Shown: positions 51,965 to 60,101 of the stretch, in pieces
Numbering within the stretch: the first letter of the stretch is position 1
How the letters are laid out: each line of letters begins with the position of its first letter
From: Paenibacillus alba
GTDB lineage: Bacteria; Bacillota; Bacilli; Paenibacillales; NBRC-103111
NCBI RefSeq assembly: GCF_013204855.1
Contig: NZ_JABMKZ010000014.1
Span: 62,001 to 126,000, forward strand
Direction of reading: 5' to 3'
DNA length: 64,000 nt
Program-made: the position numbers and the translations under genes
The notes under the pieces: generated by a model
What the model was told of the DNA's origin: nothing
What the model saw: the letters and a program-made list of their open reading frames with translations, nothing else
Database searches by the model: none

Positions 51965-52591
51965 ATTTTGGGAAATGATATATAAACATTTGTTGCCGCC
52001 TTTGGCCAAACATTCCGTTCGCTCCACACTGGCATCAAGCAAATTTTGAAATAAGGCTAATTCACATCTGCATGCTTGTTGAAACACGTTAGCCACTTGT
52101 GTGATGGGACAGTTATGCTCACTGAACACAAACTCGCCTTCTTCCACTTGTGACCAATCCACCATATAGCCATTCTCATTCTGGATGAGTGCTAGCTCGG
52201 CTACCCGTTCTTCCAAGCTTTTGTCCTGCATTCTTGATGCGTAGCGGGCCTGAAGTTTGTCTTGCCTGCCTTCGAAAAGGCGATCAATCTTCTCATTCCC
52301 TTCGCCTTCTAGCAGTTCATCCAATAAATCTATGGTAAGCTGCATGTATTTCTTAGGAAATAATTCATCCGCGAGTGGGGCTAATGTGTATACGTTTGTC
52401 GGTCTGCCCATCGCCTGCCGGACGAGCTTTGTTTCAAGCAAATTATCCTTCTCTAAGGCATGAATATGGCGTCTGACAGCCATCTCCGTAATCCCGAGCT
52501 GCTTGGACATGTCATGAACACTTAAAGGTCCCTGCGTTTTGAGCATAGAAAGAATCACTTTTCGTGTGGATGTTTCAAGTGCTGCATTCAT
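51959..52591 (-). CDS. SufR/DeoR-like winged-helix regulator with C-terminal cysteine cluster
   Basis: 210-residue regulator. The N-terminal winged helix is DMSKQLGITEMAVRRHIHAL near residues 27-46. The C-terminal third carries EHNCPITQVANVFQQACRCE and ERTECLAKGGNKCLYII, a five-Cys array resembling the iron-sulfur-binding region of SufR-type repressors. It may therefore sense Fe-S status or redox. AGGTGAG precedes the ATG. No suf genes are nearby, so its targets are unknown. Confidence 0.87.
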   Translation of the reverse strand: MNAALETSTRKVILSMLKTQGPLSVHDMSKQLGITEMAVRRHIHALEKDNLLETKLVRQAMGRPTNVYTLAPLADELFPKKYMQLTIDLLDELLEGEGNEKIDRLFEGRQDKLQARYASRMQDKSLEERVAELALIQNENGYMVDWSQVEEGEFVFSEHNCPITQVANVFQQACRCELALFQNLLDASVERTECLAKGGNKCLYIISQNK

Positions 52592-52675
52592 TTGCTCACC
52601 TGCCTTCGGACTGTTGTTTAAGTCTCATTTTACAGCAACATGCCCAATAAGTAAATTAAGAAACAACTATGTATG

Positions 52676-53107
52676 TTATTCCAGTTCACTCTTGATAAAT
52701 GCCCGAACACTTGCAGCGAATTCCTCAAAAGTCACCGGAATGATCCGAATTAACGGATTTAATTCCTGCCGATTCCATTCCACGTACTCCTGGACTAGCG
52801 GCTTTCTAAGCTTCACCAGCTGCAGCAGAGTTTCCTTCAATGGCTCTGAATAAGCACCTTCTCCGTGCACAATTTCCACGATATCCTCATAGCTGCTAGC
52901 ATCACGTAGAATAAAAGCATCAATCAGCAGACTTCCGATATCCGTCACCGTTTCAATAGCCAAGTGCAAAATACGTTCTTGCGCAAGCTGCCATACAAGA
53001 TTATTGGTGCCTTGATCCCACTGCTGCACCAATTGACTGCTCGCCTCAGCCAGCGATGACAGGAACTCAATTCTTTGATCAATTTGTTCATGATTAATAA
53101 AATACAT
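52676..53107 (-). CDS. DUF86/HepT-like protein (YutE type)
   Basis: 143-residue helical protein. Its opening MYFINHEQIDQRIEFLSSLA and the central ERILHLAIETVTDIGSLLID match the Bacillus YutE branch of DUF86. HepT toxins of this superfamily have an RxxxxxHxY motif; the Tyr position is replaced here (HLAIE) and no MntA nucleotidyltransferase is adjacent, so toxin activity is doubtful. Its ATG is 4 bases after the stop of a 35-residue membrane peptide gene. Confidence 0.87.
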   Translation of the reverse strand: MYFINHEQIDQRIEFLSSLAEASSQLVQQWDQGTNNLVWQLAQERILHLAIETVTDIGSLLIDAFILRDASSYEDIVEIVHGEGAYSEPLKETLLQLVKLRKPLVQEYVEWNRQELNPLIRIIPVTFEEFAASVRAFIKSELE

Positions 53108-53111
53108 GGGG

Positions 53112-53219
53112 CTATCTCCGTCCTCTTTTTCGCCATTTCGTCCAAATCATCATTGCAAAAAAAGTAATAATGACCAAAAATATTAGCAATACCGCCTGCA
53201 TGACATATTCATAACTCAC
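53112..53219 (-). CDS. 35-residue single-helix membrane peptide
   Basis: Short ORF starting with GTG, 7 bases after GAGGGTG. The product has a short polar head (MSYEYVMQ), one long hydrophobic helix and a strongly basic tail (WTKWRKRGRR), the layout of a genuine N-out/C-in small membrane protein. It ends 4 bases before the DUF86 gene, whose ribosome site lies within its last codons, so the two are probably translated together. Function unknown. Confidence 0.65.
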   Translation of the reverse strand: MSYEYVMQAVLLIFLVIITFFAMMIWTKWRKRGRR

Positions 53220-53379
53220 GTTCGTTCACCCTCTTGATCTCGCTTGTTTCAATCTTCTATCAGTGTATCGCGGGAGCTATTAAGCGTCAAGCAAGCCAGA
53301 TCCACTGTGATCTATTGTTGTTTCTCTCATTTCTTTCATGTTACAGTGAAAAAAGTGAAAAAAGGAGATTTTACAACTT

Positions 53380-54435
53380 ATGTTATCCAGACCCAAGCTA
53401 CCTGAAATCGACAACGTGCGCGCGTTGGCTATTATTGCCGTTCTTCTTATTCATGGCACCTCAAACGCGACTCTGCTGCCGCTCGGCACCGCTTCGCAAG
53501 CTTTATTTTTCATTTTGAACAAAATTAGCTTATTCACCGTTCCCTTGTTCATCTGGATTAGCGGTCTCGTCCTATTCTACACCTATTTCGACCGCTGGGA
53601 GCCGGGTATGGCAATTGCCTTCTGGACCAAGCGCGTGCGAAAAATCTTGATTCCGTATGTAGGCTGGTCATTGTTCTACTACCTGTTCAATCAATTCATG
53701 TTTCATGGAGAAATCCATGTTGACCCTGTTTACTTCATCAAACTTTTGGTATCCGGGAATGCCAGCTATCATCTTTATTATATGATTATTATCGTGCAGT
53801 TCTACCTGTTGTTTCCATTGTTGATGACGGCCGCAAAACGATTCCCCCGATTCCGCCAAAGCCTGATTCCACTAGGAATTATCCTTCAAGTCTCAGGGTA
53901 TGGCTTCCATCATTGGGTGCATCCTATTCCTGAATACACGTCTTTATTTATCAGCTACTTGGCGTTGTTCGCATGCGGGGCTTTTGTCGGGATTCACTAT
54001 TCTGCTGCTGTTTCTTGGTCCAATCGTTATCGAAGCTGGCTTTGGAGCATCGCGCTGATAGCCGGAGCCAGTTATGCCTCAATGCTGCTGCTTCACCAAT
54101 ATAGCCTGATTTCCCTCGAAAATACATGGTACGAGCTGGCGCTTCTTGTCTATTGCTTGGCGATCCCGCTTTGCGTCTTGCAATGGGCGCGCAGACTCGT
54201 CTTTATGAGCTCGTCGTTAAGCCGCTTGATGTCATCCTTGGGAGCCGCATCCTTCGGGATCTACCTCTTGCATCCCGCGCTGTTGACCCTCTGGGATCGT
54301 CTAGCGCCTGAGCAAGGGAGGTTTCTGCTCTATGACCTTCACACGATCTGTTCCGTTGTGATCGGGCTGTTTGGTTCTTGGCTGCTCGTTAGGCTGTCTA
54401 CGAGCATAATCAATAAGAAAAACCTGAGGCGCTAA
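53380..54435 (+). CDS. Acyltransferase family 3 membrane protein
   Basis: 351-residue, roughly ten-helix protein of the Acyl_transf_3 family, which O-acylates surface sugars, peptidoglycan or secondary metabolites. The conserved start region EIDNVRALAIIAVLLIHGTS contains the catalytic His, and VPLFIWISGLVLFYTYF plus RVRKILIPYVGWSLFYY follow. Closest in layout to the YkrP/YfiQ type. AAAGGAG precedes the ATG. No partner SGNH gene is adjacent. Confidence 0.9.
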   Translation: MLSRPKLPEIDNVRALAIIAVLLIHGTSNATLLPLGTASQALFFILNKISLFTVPLFIWISGLVLFYTYFDRWEPGMAIAFWTKRVRKILIPYVGWSLFYYLFNQFMFHGEIHVDPVYFIKLLVSGNASYHLYYMIIIVQFYLLFPLLMTAAKRFPRFRQSLIPLGIILQVSGYGFHHWVHPIPEYTSLFISYLALFACGAFVGIHYSAAVSWSNRYRSWLWSIALIAGASYASMLLLHQYSLISLENTWYELALLVYCLAIPLCVLQWARRLVFMSSSLSRLMSSLGAASFGIYLLHPALLTLWDRLAPEQGRFLLYDLHTICSVVIGLFGSWLLVRLSTSIINKKNLRR

Positions 54436-54447
54436 CCTCAGGTTCTT
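54419..54447. terminator. Bidirectional terminator
   Basis: Perfect 9-bp arms AACCTGAGG/CCTCAGGTT with a 5-base loop, between convergent genes; the acyltransferase stop codon lies inside. Confidence 0.82.
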
Positions 54448-54448
54448 C

Positions 54449-55114
54449 TTATTGGAACCGCGCCAAAAGCGCCCAACGCCGCTGCTGTCTGCGGCTGTAG
54501 CGCGGCAGGCCGCGGTAAATATCCAGTGCTTCGCGATAGGCACGCTTCGCGTCTTCCGTGCGGCCCAGCTGCTTATAGAGCTGGCCCAGCCTGTAGTAGG
54601 CTTCGACTGATGAAGAGTGCAGGTCGCGGAACTGCTCGATGAAGCTGGCAGCTCTTTCCGGTTCCTTAGGAGCCAGCGCCTCGCCGAGCCGCAAATAAGC
54701 TTCGCCAAATTTGACACGCGGGTTGAGCTTTACGGCTTCAAGCATCAAGCTTTCGCCTTTGCTCAGATCGCCTAACTTTAAATAACACAACCCAATTTCG
54801 TAATGCACATCAGCAGAGTCTTCCATGATCGTAAGTGTTTGTTCCAAGTAGGGAAGGGCTTCCCGATACTTTTTGCGTTCAAGTAAAATTCGAGCTAATT
54901 CAAGCTTCGCAGACGTATTATGCGGATTTGCATACAAATCGTTTCGCAATTTGGAAGCACGTCGGCTTAGCTGAAATGGCTTAAATATATTTGGCGTTAG
55001 TCCGATAAATCTTCTATCTAACAGATATAGAATCACGAGTAGAATAAGAAGTGCGAGAAACGGATTGCCAACAAGACGCCATAACAAACCAAAAGCCAAA
55101 AATTTGAGTAACAC
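54449..55114 (-). CDS. Tetratricopeptide-repeat membrane protein
   Basis: 221-residue protein with an N-terminal membrane segment (about residues 1-35, LALLILLVILYLLDRRFIG) and four or five TPR units (AKLELARILLERKKYREALP; ADVHYEIGLCYLKLGDLSKG; AYYRLGQLYKQLGRTEDAKR). TPRs bind proteins; the partner is unknown. The GTG at 55114 follows a G-rich ribosome site (AAAGGGGGG); a TTG six codons earlier overlaps it. Confidence 0.87.
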   Translation of the reverse strand: MLLKFLAFGLLWRLVGNPFLALLILLVILYLLDRRFIGLTPNIFKPFQLSRRASKLRNDLYANPHNTSAKLELARILLERKKYREALPYLEQTLTIMEDSADVHYEIGLCYLKLGDLSKGESLMLEAVKLNPRVKFGEAYLRLGEALAPKEPERAASFIEQFRDLHSSSVEAYYRLGQLYKQLGRTEDAKRAYREALDIYRGLPRYSRRQQRRWALLARFQ

Positions 55115-55128
55115 GGTAATCCCCCCTT

Positions 55129-55254
55129 TCAACTTCCTAATACTACCATATTATGAGGACGTTGGTCATCCGATCCATAGAAAAAAGCATCGATTTGCCC
55201 GATGCTTCCCTCATAAACTTCGCACAACTTACGAATCGCAGCTGCACCCCGCAT
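55129..55254 (-). CDS. Possible 41-residue protein upstream of the TPR gene (low confidence)
   Basis: A minus-strand frame starting ATG at 55254 encodes MRGAAAIRKLCEVYEGSIGQ and continues to NMVVLGS, with protein-like composition. The stop TGA lies inside the G-rich leader of the TPR gene. There is no ribosome site before the ATG, and a terminator-like hairpin lies within it. It could be a leaderless ORF, a fragment of a longer gene, or chance. Confidence 0.3.
   Translation of the reverse strand: MRGAAAIRKLCEVYEGSIGQIDAFFYGSDDQRPHNMVVLGS
55171..55205 (-). terminator. Terminator-like hairpin in the TPR gene leader
   Basis: Minus-strand GAAGCATCGGGCAAATCGATGCTTTTTT forms an AAGCATCG/CGATGCTT stem followed by a T run, about 60 bases before the TPR start. 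With no clear gene upstream it could be an attenuator. Confidence 0.5.
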
Positions 55255-55288
55255 ATGATATAATGAAAAGAAAAAGGGAGTTACCTTC

Positions 55289-55549
55289 ATGAGCGATCCA
55301 CGCAAAGAGCTTTGGCACAAAAGAAAACAGCTGGGCAGATCCAAATATTTAATTCTATTCGGCCTGCTCCCTTGGGGCATCGGACTAACGATAGTGACCA
55401 GTATTATTGAAATCATCAGTTTCAGGGAACTCAATCCAGTGTGGATTCCCATTCGTTTACTCGTCTTTTTCTTTATTGGATTCTTCGTCGCTAATGCTCG
55501 GTGGCATGCAATGGAAACCCGTTACGAACCCTATGTAAGACGACCCTAA
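55289..55549 (+). CDS. Small membrane protein, two helices, unknown
   Basis: 86-residue protein: polar basic head (MSDPRKELWHKRKQLGRSKY), two transmembrane helices (LILFGLLPWGIGLTIVTSII and IRLLVFFFIGFFVANARWH) and a short tail. AAGGGAG precedes the ATG. Closed by a compact terminator. No family recognised. Confidence 0.72.
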   Translation: MSDPRKELWHKRKQLGRSKYLILFGLLPWGIGLTIVTSIIEIISFRELNPVWIPIRLLVFFFIGFFVANARWHAMETRYEPYVRRP

Positions 55550-55563
55550 AGGGTCGTTTTTTC
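55540..55563 (+). terminator. Compact terminator
   Basis: ACGACCC-TAAA-GGGTCGT followed by six T residues; the stop codon is the loop. Confidence 0.88.
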
Positions 55564-55568
55564 ATTCT

Positions 55569-55955
55569 TTAGTGTAAATAAGTTTGATCCTCTACATCAT
55601 CTGTATGAAAGAGGGATGCCGTTCGACTGAGCTTAAAATGCTCTTCCAAATCTGTACGAATCGAGCCCATGGCTAGGATCTCTTCTTTAAATTCCTCTCG
55701 TTCCACCCACTTATTGTGAAATAGCTCCTCGGATACGTCCTGAAACGCCTCATGCAAATTGTTATCATACCAATCGATTTCATTCGACGCCTCTTTGCGG
55801 TACACATGTCTCAGGTCAAAGTCATGATCGGCTGTTGCCGCAAACTCAGCAAGCAGCAAACCATCGATACCATCCGCTTTGACCTCAACATCCACACACC
55901 GCACATCATTTCGTTCTGTGTAGCGTACAATACTGGCTTTTTTTATTTTACTCAT
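55569..55955 (-). CDS. Unknown acidic soluble protein
   Basis: 128-residue acidic protein, MSKIKKASIVRYTERNDVRC at the start and a helical, Glu/Asp-rich second half (DVSEELFHNKWVEREEFKEE). No signal peptide, membrane segment or known motif. GGAGGG and AAGGAAG lie before the ATG. It begins 60 bases after the SgrR-like gene and may be co-transcribed. Confidence 0.65.
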   Translation of the reverse strand: MSKIKKASIVRYTERNDVRCVDVEVKADGIDGLLLAEFAATADHDFDLRHVYRKEASNEIDWYDNNLHEAFQDVSEELFHNKWVEREEFKEEILAMGSIRTDLEEHFKLSRTASLFHTDDVEDQTYLH

Positions 55956-56015
55956 CTTCCTTACCCTCCAAATGATTTTTTCATAAAGAGAGTATTTCCC
56001 GTTTTGCAGCTTTTA

Positions 56016-57836
56016 TCAACCGCTGGGGGCGAACCATATTTTCCGAAAATCAACCCAACCCAGGTCGTTTATACTCACGCCTTTAATCGAATCATGATAA
56101 GTCGTTTGCAAGGAGCGATGGAGAACAAATAGGAAGGACTTCTCTTCCTGCAGAACCTCAACTAGCTGATGCAGCTGACAAATACGCTCCTCCCTGCTGG
56201 AATTCAGAAGAATTTTATCAATCTCCTGATCGACCCAAGCCATGCGTTCTTCGCTCAAATGGGCACGGACATAGCTATTGCTTTGCTTCAGCGTTTGAAT
56301 AATATGAAGGTCATACTCACTTTCCATACAAATGTGATAGAAAATCAGATCAGCTTCCATGATCGTATCGAGCTTCATCATCTCCGATTTCTCACGAGTC
56401 GTCAGATGAATGTGAATGCCTGCTTTGGCACACTGCTGGCATATCCAAATCGCATCTTCATTATTGTTGCTATAGATGAACATCTCTAGAGCTTCACCGC
56501 GATATCCTATCTCATCAAGCAATCGTTTCGCTTCTTCCACATCTGTCCGATAAGGAGCAGCCGATCCAATCAAGGTAGGCAAAAAACTGCTCGCAGGCGC
56601 CTCTCTGAAGCCGCCGAGCTCTTCAATCATCCTCTCGCGATCTAGGATAAGATCAATCGCTTGTCGAAAGGACGGATGCTGCTGCGGGCCATCTTTACTC
56701 TGATTGAACGTGAGGAGACTGCACCCTAGAATAGACTGCTCAATCTGGTGCCATTCCGAATCCTTCCCAACTGCTCCCACGGGTTTACGGGAATTCGTAT
56801 GGTCACAAAGCACCTGCACCGTGTCCCAGCTTGGACCCGCCTCGGCCAAATCGTGAGGCAAAAGCCAAATTTCCACTTGATCCAAATGAGGCCTTACGCC
56901 AAAATAGCTGTCAAATGCACGCAGCTTACAAATATAATCGTCATTGCGTTCCAGCCGGAAAGGCCCTGTTCCAATCGGCATTCTTCCGAAAATCTCCTCA
57001 TTATCGCGGCAAATTTCCTCAGGCAAAATCGCTAAAGATGAATGTGATAATTGCTGCAAAAAGAGAACATTCGGCTGCTTCAGCTCAATCGCTATCGCAC
57101 TCCGATTAAGCACAGTCATATTCTCGATGCTTTCCGTCATCCAGCCTTGGCTTGCAGCCGCACCCAGTTCCTTGATCCGGGATATGGAATAATAGACATC
57201 AGATGCCGTCATTTCTCGGCCATGATGGAACAGTACGCCTTTTCGCAAATAAAAGGTGTAATGCAAACCGTCTTCACTAACTTCCCAGTAGTGTGCCAAA
57301 TGTGGCTCAATCGCCTGCGTCTGCGGATTATTCAGAACCAGCGTATCAAAAATCTGATTCATAAGATGGCTGTCAAAAGCAAAAAACGAATAGGCCGGAT
57401 CCAAAGAGACCAGCCATTTGTACACAGGAAAACGCAGCGTGTCCTTATAACGCTCCTCGTGCTCAACCGCGCGATAACCAAAAAAACTGAATAGCCAATC
57501 GATGAAAGAGTCCTGCAACGCCTCTCCCCTGCCCAATTGGTGTATCAGCTCAATCGTCCCTTTATAATCTCCCTGACTCGCTAGAGCCATAGCCTGTTTC
57601 GAAATCATATCCTCAGCAGAAACCAGAAACGTCAGCTCTGAAACGTTGCCTCTACCTCTTCCGGGCTTCCAGGAAATCCAATCCTGATCACTCATTTTTC
57701 TCAGCAAAAGCTTCACATTCCGCGTTGAACAATACAACCGATCCGCTAATTCATCTAACGTAATAGGCTGCGGCACCTGTTCAACCCCATGCTCAAAACC
57801 TGCCCGAAGCTCTAAGAAATGGCTCAACAGCTGCAT
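56016..57836 (-). CDS. SgrR-family regulator fused to a family 5 solute-binding domain
   Basis: 606-residue cytoplasmic protein without a signal peptide. Residues about 1-75 form an SgrR_N winged helix (ITLDELADRLYCSTRNVKLL; SWKPGRGRGNVSELTFL) and residues about 130-600 an SBP_bac_5 domain (HYTFYLRKGVLFHHGREMTA, GTGPFRLERNDDYICKLRAF). E. coli SgrR senses sugar-phosphate stress; the Bacillota relatives usually sit near transporters. AGGAG lies 7 bases before the ATG at 57836. Confidence 0.9.
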   Translation of the reverse strand: MQLLSHFLELRAGFEHGVEQVPQPITLDELADRLYCSTRNVKLLLRKMSDQDWISWKPGRGRGNVSELTFLVSAEDMISKQAMALASQGDYKGTIELIHQLGRGEALQDSFIDWLFSFFGYRAVEHEERYKDTLRFPVYKWLVSLDPAYSFFAFDSHLMNQIFDTLVLNNPQTQAIEPHLAHYWEVSEDGLHYTFYLRKGVLFHHGREMTASDVYYSISRIKELGAAASQGWMTESIENMTVLNRSAIAIELKQPNVLFLQQLSHSSLAILPEEICRDNEEIFGRMPIGTGPFRLERNDDYICKLRAFDSYFGVRPHLDQVEIWLLPHDLAEAGPSWDTVQVLCDHTNSRKPVGAVGKDSEWHQIEQSILGCSLLTFNQSKDGPQQHPSFRQAIDLILDRERMIEELGGFREAPASSFLPTLIGSAAPYRTDVEEAKRLLDEIGYRGEALEMFIYSNNNEDAIWICQQCAKAGIHIHLTTREKSEMMKLDTIMEADLIFYHICMESEYDLHIIQTLKQSNSYVRAHLSEERMAWVDQEIDKILLNSSREERICQLHQLVEVLQEEKSFLFVLHRSLQTTYHDSIKGVSINDLGWVDFRKIWFAPSG

Positions 57837-57950
57837 AATCCAACTCCTATCCGTAAAAGGGGAAATCATTAAAGTGAATTATACACTTTTTGTTCCCCTT
57901 ATTCTAGATGTAAACTTAACCTAACAGGAAAAGAAAGGGAGGTGTTCATG

Positions 57951-58100
57951 ATGCAACCAACAGACTTATATGTATCTGAAAAATTAATGCAATGGCAGCA
58001 GCAGGATTTGGAAGCTGAAGCTCGCGAGCTTTGGAAGTTTAAATCCATCAAGAAAAGAAAAGTGTACATGCTGCTAACTAGCTTATTCTTCTTCGTTTAA
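57951..58100 (+). CDS. 49-residue protein with C-terminal hydrophobic segment
   Basis: Short ORF with an excellent GGGAGG 8 bases before ATG. The product is a polar helix (MQPTDLYVSEKLMQWQQQDL, then AEARELWKFKSIKKRK) ending in VYMLLTSLFFFV, a short hydrophobic tail that could insert in the membrane. Its last 23 bases overlap the 3' end of the convergent VanZ gene, with no terminator between. Function unknown. Confidence 0.6.
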   Translation: MQPTDLYVSEKLMQWQQQDLEAEARELWKFKSIKKRKVYMLLTSLFFFV

Positions 58101-58599
58101 TCCACTTGCGGATCCCGACAACAGCGAGGATTACGAGAACAGCGAGAACAACGCCAATGGAATCAATCGCAACATCAATCGCATGACCCGTTCGACCATT
58201 GACAAAAGTTTGATGCCATTCATCGGATGCCGCATAGAGCACCGAAATGATTGAGGAGGTGAGCAGTGCGATGACGACTTTAACAGGCTTCGCCAAGAGC
58301 GCTAAGGACCAGAGCAGGGCTAGGATAGCGAATTCGCTAACATGCCCTGCTTTTCTTATGAAGAACTCAATTATACCAATGGGGTCCTCCCATGAAACCA
58401 ATTGATGATCATACGTAAATTTCAAGCGCGGTACACTCATTTTCAACTGGTCCGCAGTGAGCTTGGATTCTAAAAGAGGACGCAAGCTTTGCTGCTGATA
58501 CGTTTCCGCCGACTTAAAAAAAATAAACGCCATCCAAAGGACGGCTGCAGCTAGAAAAACATAAAAATATCTGTGTGAAGCTGCACGCTGCATATCCAT
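58078..58599 (-). CDS. VanZ-family membrane protein
   Basis: 173-residue protein with four helices. The VanZ pattern is clear: AVLWMAFIFFKSAETY, then RKAGHVSEFAILALLWSLAL and SVLYAASDEWHQTFVNGRTG, HAIDVAIDSIGVV. Some VanZ-like proteins give teicoplanin resistance; the stand-alone form is of unknown function. AAGGGG lies before the ATG. It begins 9 bases after the small membrane protein gene upstream, so these are co-transcribed. Confidence 0.92.
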   Translation of the reverse strand: MDMQRAASHRYFYVFLAAAVLWMAFIFFKSAETYQQQSLRPLLESKLTADQLKMSVPRLKFTYDHQLVSWEDPIGIIEFFIRKAGHVSEFAILALLWSLALLAKPVKVVIALLTSSIISVLYAASDEWHQTFVNGRTGHAIDVAIDSIGVVLAVLVILAVVGIRKWIKRRRIS

Positions 58600-58608
58600 T
58601 TTATCCCC

Positions 58609-58896
58609 TTATGGATTCAATTTCTTACGAATGCTGAACAAAGCAAAAAATTCGATCACCATCAGATTTACCGCTGAAACTCCATAAAAAGCAATCCCAA
58701 ACATCATATAGAAGGTATCCGAAGTCACTGATTTCCACCAGAGTGCCGCAGCAAGCGTTAAAACAATATTTAAAGCTGTTGTTATCCAGAATGAGAATCC
58801 TAAGCGATTCGTTTTCCGCATGAGCCACACGCCAATCACAAACGGGATTACAAAAGCAATACCCAAGAAAGTCCAATACAACACTGCGTTCGACAC
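58609..58896 (-). CDS. Small three-helix membrane protein
   Basis: 95-residue protein with three transmembrane helices (LYWTFLGIAFVIPFVIGVWL; FWITTALNIVLTLAAALWW; FGIAFYGVSAVNLMVIEFFA) and a basic C-terminus. The GTG start is 9 bases after AGGAG. First gene of the unit with VanZ. No family recognised. Confidence 0.72.
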   Translation of the reverse strand: MSNAVLYWTFLGIAFVIPFVIGVWLMRKTNRLGFSFWITTALNIVLTLAAALWWKSVTSDTFYMMFGIAFYGVSAVNLMVIEFFALFSIRKKLNP

Positions 58897-59044
58897 GTTC
58901 CGTCACTCCTACACGATCAACTAGTTTATTTTCCTAGCGTAGCATGAACATGCGGCTGAAAACAACGTTTACCGCTGTTTGCAACAGAAACGTCAAATGA
59001 CTAAGGCCAGAAAAATAGGAATAATAATTTTCTGCATCAAGGGC

Positions 59045-59073
59045 TTGCCTGAGGCAACTAATTCATGTATAAT
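59045..59073 (+). promoter_or_regulatory. Promoter of tRNA-Ala
   Basis: TTGCCT, 17 bases, perfect TATAAT, 33 bases before the mature tRNA. The rest of the gap after the three-helix protein gene shows no gene. Confidence 0.8.
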
Positions 59074-59106
59074 ACGAAAAGTCGACATTATTAATAACGT
59101 CATCGC

Positions 59107-59179
59107 GGGGCCTTAGCTCAGCTGGGAGAGCGCATCGCTGGCAGCGATGAGGTCAGGGGTTCGATCCCCCTAGGCTCCA
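59107..59179 (+). tRNA. tRNA-Ala (anticodon GGC)
   Basis: A complete 73-base cloverleaf. Acceptor stem GGGGCCT/AGGCTCC (one G-U pair) with discriminator A; D arm GCTCAGCTGGGAGAGC; anticodon stem CATCG/CGATG enclosing loop CTGGCAG, giving GGC; T arm with GGTTCGATCC. CCA is not encoded. No other tRNA is adjacent. A terminator and a long repeat array built from its 3' end follow. Confidence 0.97.
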
Positions 59180-60058
59180 TATGTGAAAGAAGCATCACAA
59201 CCTATTGGTTGTGGTGCTTCTTTCATTTGGAGCCATGGGGAGAGAACCCCGGTGGGTTCGCCCGCGCGGACGGAGCGGATGAATAGGCTTCGAAGAATAA
59301 CTTCACGTGCAGGAGCACGGCGTCTGAATCTTCCGCTAAGGTTGTCTTCGTCGATTTTGCTTCGTTAGCCATTTAAATCGAGATTCATACATCCCCCTAG
59401 GCTCCATACTAGAAAAACCTCAATCCATTTGGATTGAGGTTTTTTGTATGGATCATGGGGGTGAGAACCCCGGTGGGTTCGCCCGCGCGGACGGAGCGGA
59501 TGAATAATCTTCGTAGAATATACTTCACGTGTAGGAGCACGGCGTCTGAATCTTCCGCTAGGCTTGTCTGCGTCGACTTTGCTTCGTTAGCCATTTAAAT
59601 CGAGATTCATATATCCCCCTAGGCTCCATACTAGAAAAACCTCAATCCATTTGGATTGAGGTTTTTTGTATGGATCATGGGGGTGAGAACCCCGGTGGGT
59701 TCGCCCGCGCGGACGGAGCGGATGAGTATTCTTCGTAGAATATACTTCACGTGCAGGAGCACGGCGTCTGAATCTTCCGCTAGGCTTGTCTGCGTCGATT
59801 TTGCTTCGTTAGCCATTTAAATCGAGATTCATACATCCCCCATGGCTCCATATGTAAAAGAAGCATCACAACCTATTGGTTGTGGTGCTTCTTTCATTTG
59901 GAGCCATGGGGAGAGAACCCCGGTGGGTTCGCCCGCGCGGACGGAACGGATGAATAATCTTCGTAGAATATACTTCACGTGTAGGAGCACGGCGTCTGAA
60001 TCTTCCGCTAATCAGGATTCGTACATCCCTTAAGCTCCATAAATGCACCTAGGCTCCT
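59163..60058. repeat. Tandem array built on the tRNA-Ala 3' end
   Basis: The tRNA's terminal segment (ATCCCCCTAGGCTCCAT) recurs at about 59391, 59613, 59835 (as CCATGGCTCCAT) and 60024 (decayed), with intervals of 227, 222, 222 and 189 bases. Each unit holds a terminator hairpin, then in units 1 and 4 an inverted copy of the tRNA T-arm/acceptor end (GGAGCCATGGGGAGAGAACCCC), in units 2 and 3 a variant (GGATCATGGGGGTGAGAACC), a G/C-rich GGTGGGTTCGCCCGCGCGG stem-loop, and a conserved tail ending TTTAAATCGAGATTCAT. Two hairpin types are used in the order 1-2-2-1. It fills about 880 bases without any convincing gene. Confidence 0.93.
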
Positions 60059-60101
60059 TCTTGACGCACTGAGAAAATAAATAAAATTTGGCTCAACAAC
60101 C

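Noticed and set aside
52676-53107. HepT/MntA toxin-antitoxin system
   Set aside because: No nucleotidyltransferase partner, and the HepT catalytic Tyr is replaced.
59183-60048. Sixty-codon frames in the tRNA-tail array (MANEAKSTQTS-type on the minus strand)
   Set aside because: Identical frames recur with each unit, cross terminator hairpins and lack ribosome sites. They are a by-product of the repeat, although the same peptide could be misannotated in other genomes.
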